From assembly GCA_003455235.1 (NCBI GenBank), contig DMRT01000252.1, forward strand, positions 1-7,319: a stretch of 7,319 bases of DNA. The letters are read 5' to 3'. The notes beneath the pieces were generated by a model. The model had not been told where the DNA came from and ran no database searches. It saw only the letters and a program-made list of their open reading frames with translations. Positions 6,693 to 7,319 of the stretch are shown in pieces (position 1 is the stretch's first letter; every line of letters starts with the position of its first letter). The position numbers and the translations under genes were made by a program. The stretch comes from Chitinophagaceae bacterium. GTDB taxonomy: Bacteria > Bacteroidota > Bacteroidia > Chitinophagales > Chitinophagaceae.

Positions 6693-7319
6693 ATGAAAAT
6701 CTTTCTTACCCTTTTTTCTTTCTTTGTTTTCAGCTTATCGGTGCATGGGCAGGAGAAACAACGCCCCAAAATAGGCCTTACTTTAAGCGGTGGCGGGGCA
6801 AAGGGACTGGCGCATATCGGCATCTTAAAAGCCCTCGACAGTGCCGGGTTGAAAGTGGACTACATCACCGGTACCAGTATGGGCGGCATCCTGGGAGCCC
6901 TATATGCCGTTGGGTACAGTGGTAATGATATTGAAAAGATTGCCCGGGATATCGACTGGGACCAGTTGTTCGGCAACCAGATCTCCCTCCGCACACTTTC
7001 CATCGAAGAAAAGGAACAATACAGCCGTTTTGCGATTGAACTGCCCTACGTAAACAACCGCATCAGTCTGCAAACTTGTGTAATCAAGGGCCAGGAACTG
7101 AACCTGAAATTCTCCGAACTTTTTTTTCACGTATCCGATGTCCGCGATTTCAGCCGTTTTAAAATCCCTTTCAAGTGTATGGCCACCGACTTGGAAACCG
7201 GCAACCTGGTGGTGCTGGATACGGGCAATATTACCAATGCCCTGCGGGCAACCATGGCCATTCCATCCATTTTTTCGGCCGTAACCATTGCCGATAAGCG
7301 GCTGGTGGATGGCGGCGTG
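6693..7319 (+). CDS. Exported patatin-like phospholipase, N-terminal 209 residues (3' end beyond window)
   Basis: Patatins are serine lipid acyl hydrolases with a Ser-Asp dyad. The ATG at 6693 opens a signal peptide (MKIFLTLFSFFVFSLSVHG, cleavage probably before Gln20), so the enzyme leaves the cytoplasm. The patatin domain begins at KIGLTLSGGGAKG, whose glycine-rich oxyanion loop is 33-38. The nucleophile elbow GTSMG places Ser62, and the catalytic Asp206 lies in the VDGG motif at the very right edge, so both dyad residues are present. The frame stays open to the last base. Known: in Bacteroidota, patatins with a signal peptide often continue into a POTRA-like segment and an outer-membrane barrel (PlpD-like, type V secretion), reaching roughly 700 residues or more. 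Whether that is so here cannot be seen. It is divergent from the aminotransferase operon; no functional tie is evident. Confidence 0.92.
   Translation, partial: MKIFLTLFSFFVFSLSVHGQEKQRPKIGLTLSGGGAKGLAHIGILKALDSAGLKVDYITGTSMGGILGALYAVGYSGNDIEKIARDIDWDQLFGNQISLRTLSIEEKEQYSRFAIELPYVNNRISLQTCVIKGQELNLKFSELFFHVSDVRDFSRFKIPFKCMATDLETGNLVVLDTGNITNALRATMAIPSIFSAVTIADKRLVDGGV

Noticed and set aside
1..7319. Insertion sequences, CRISPR, tRNA/rRNA, phage or plasmid functions
   Set aside because: I found no transposase-like frame, spaced direct repeats, or conserved RNA motifs. Gene density and codon style look uniform across the window.

Overview
The window reads as ordinary chromosomal DNA from a Bacteroidota bacterium, most likely of the Chitinophagia/Chitinophagaceae type. 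The evidence is the families present (a CreD homologue paired with a small winged-helix regulator, a secreted penicillin-acylase-like enzyme, a signal-peptide patatin), promoter-like pairs of the Bacteroidota form (TTTG, 20 bases, then a TAnnTTTG-like box), and the lack of clear Shine-Dalgarno sequences. The genus is a guess. I see no mobile element, CRISPR array, tRNA or rRNA. The six genes examined from start codon onward have no internal frameshift.

Left part (1-1631, minus strand): a three-gene envelope operon read right to left. It encodes a 220-residue polytopic membrane protein, a 98-residue winged-helix regulator (4-base overlap with the first gene) and CreD, which is cut by the left edge. 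A nearly identical palindrome (ACTTTG, 5 bases, CAAAGT) sits immediately before the first gene and again between the regulator and creD. Each copy overlaps a promoter-like -7 box. This is the best candidate regulatory circuit here: a regulator that probably controls its own operon and, separately, creD.

Middle (1777-5308): a 171-base divergent intergenic region leads right into a secreted Ntn-hydrolase of the penicillin acylase / acyl-homoserine lactone acylase superfamily, with all recognisable catalytic positions kept. It converges, with only 1 base between stop codons, on a minus-strand pair: a PLP-dependent class III aminotransferase (first gene) and, 6 bases downstream, a membrane-anchored or exported YiiX/YebB-like permuted papain-fold hydrolase with long extensions on both sides of the catalytic domain.

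Right edge (6693-7319): after a 169-base divergent spacer, the first 209 residues of an exported patatin-like phospholipase with an intact Ser-Asp dyad. It is cut by the window end.

Most of the window is conventional. The points worth a second look are the duplicated operator around the creD operon, the extended YiiX-like protein coupled to an aminotransferase, and the substrate of the secreted acylase.
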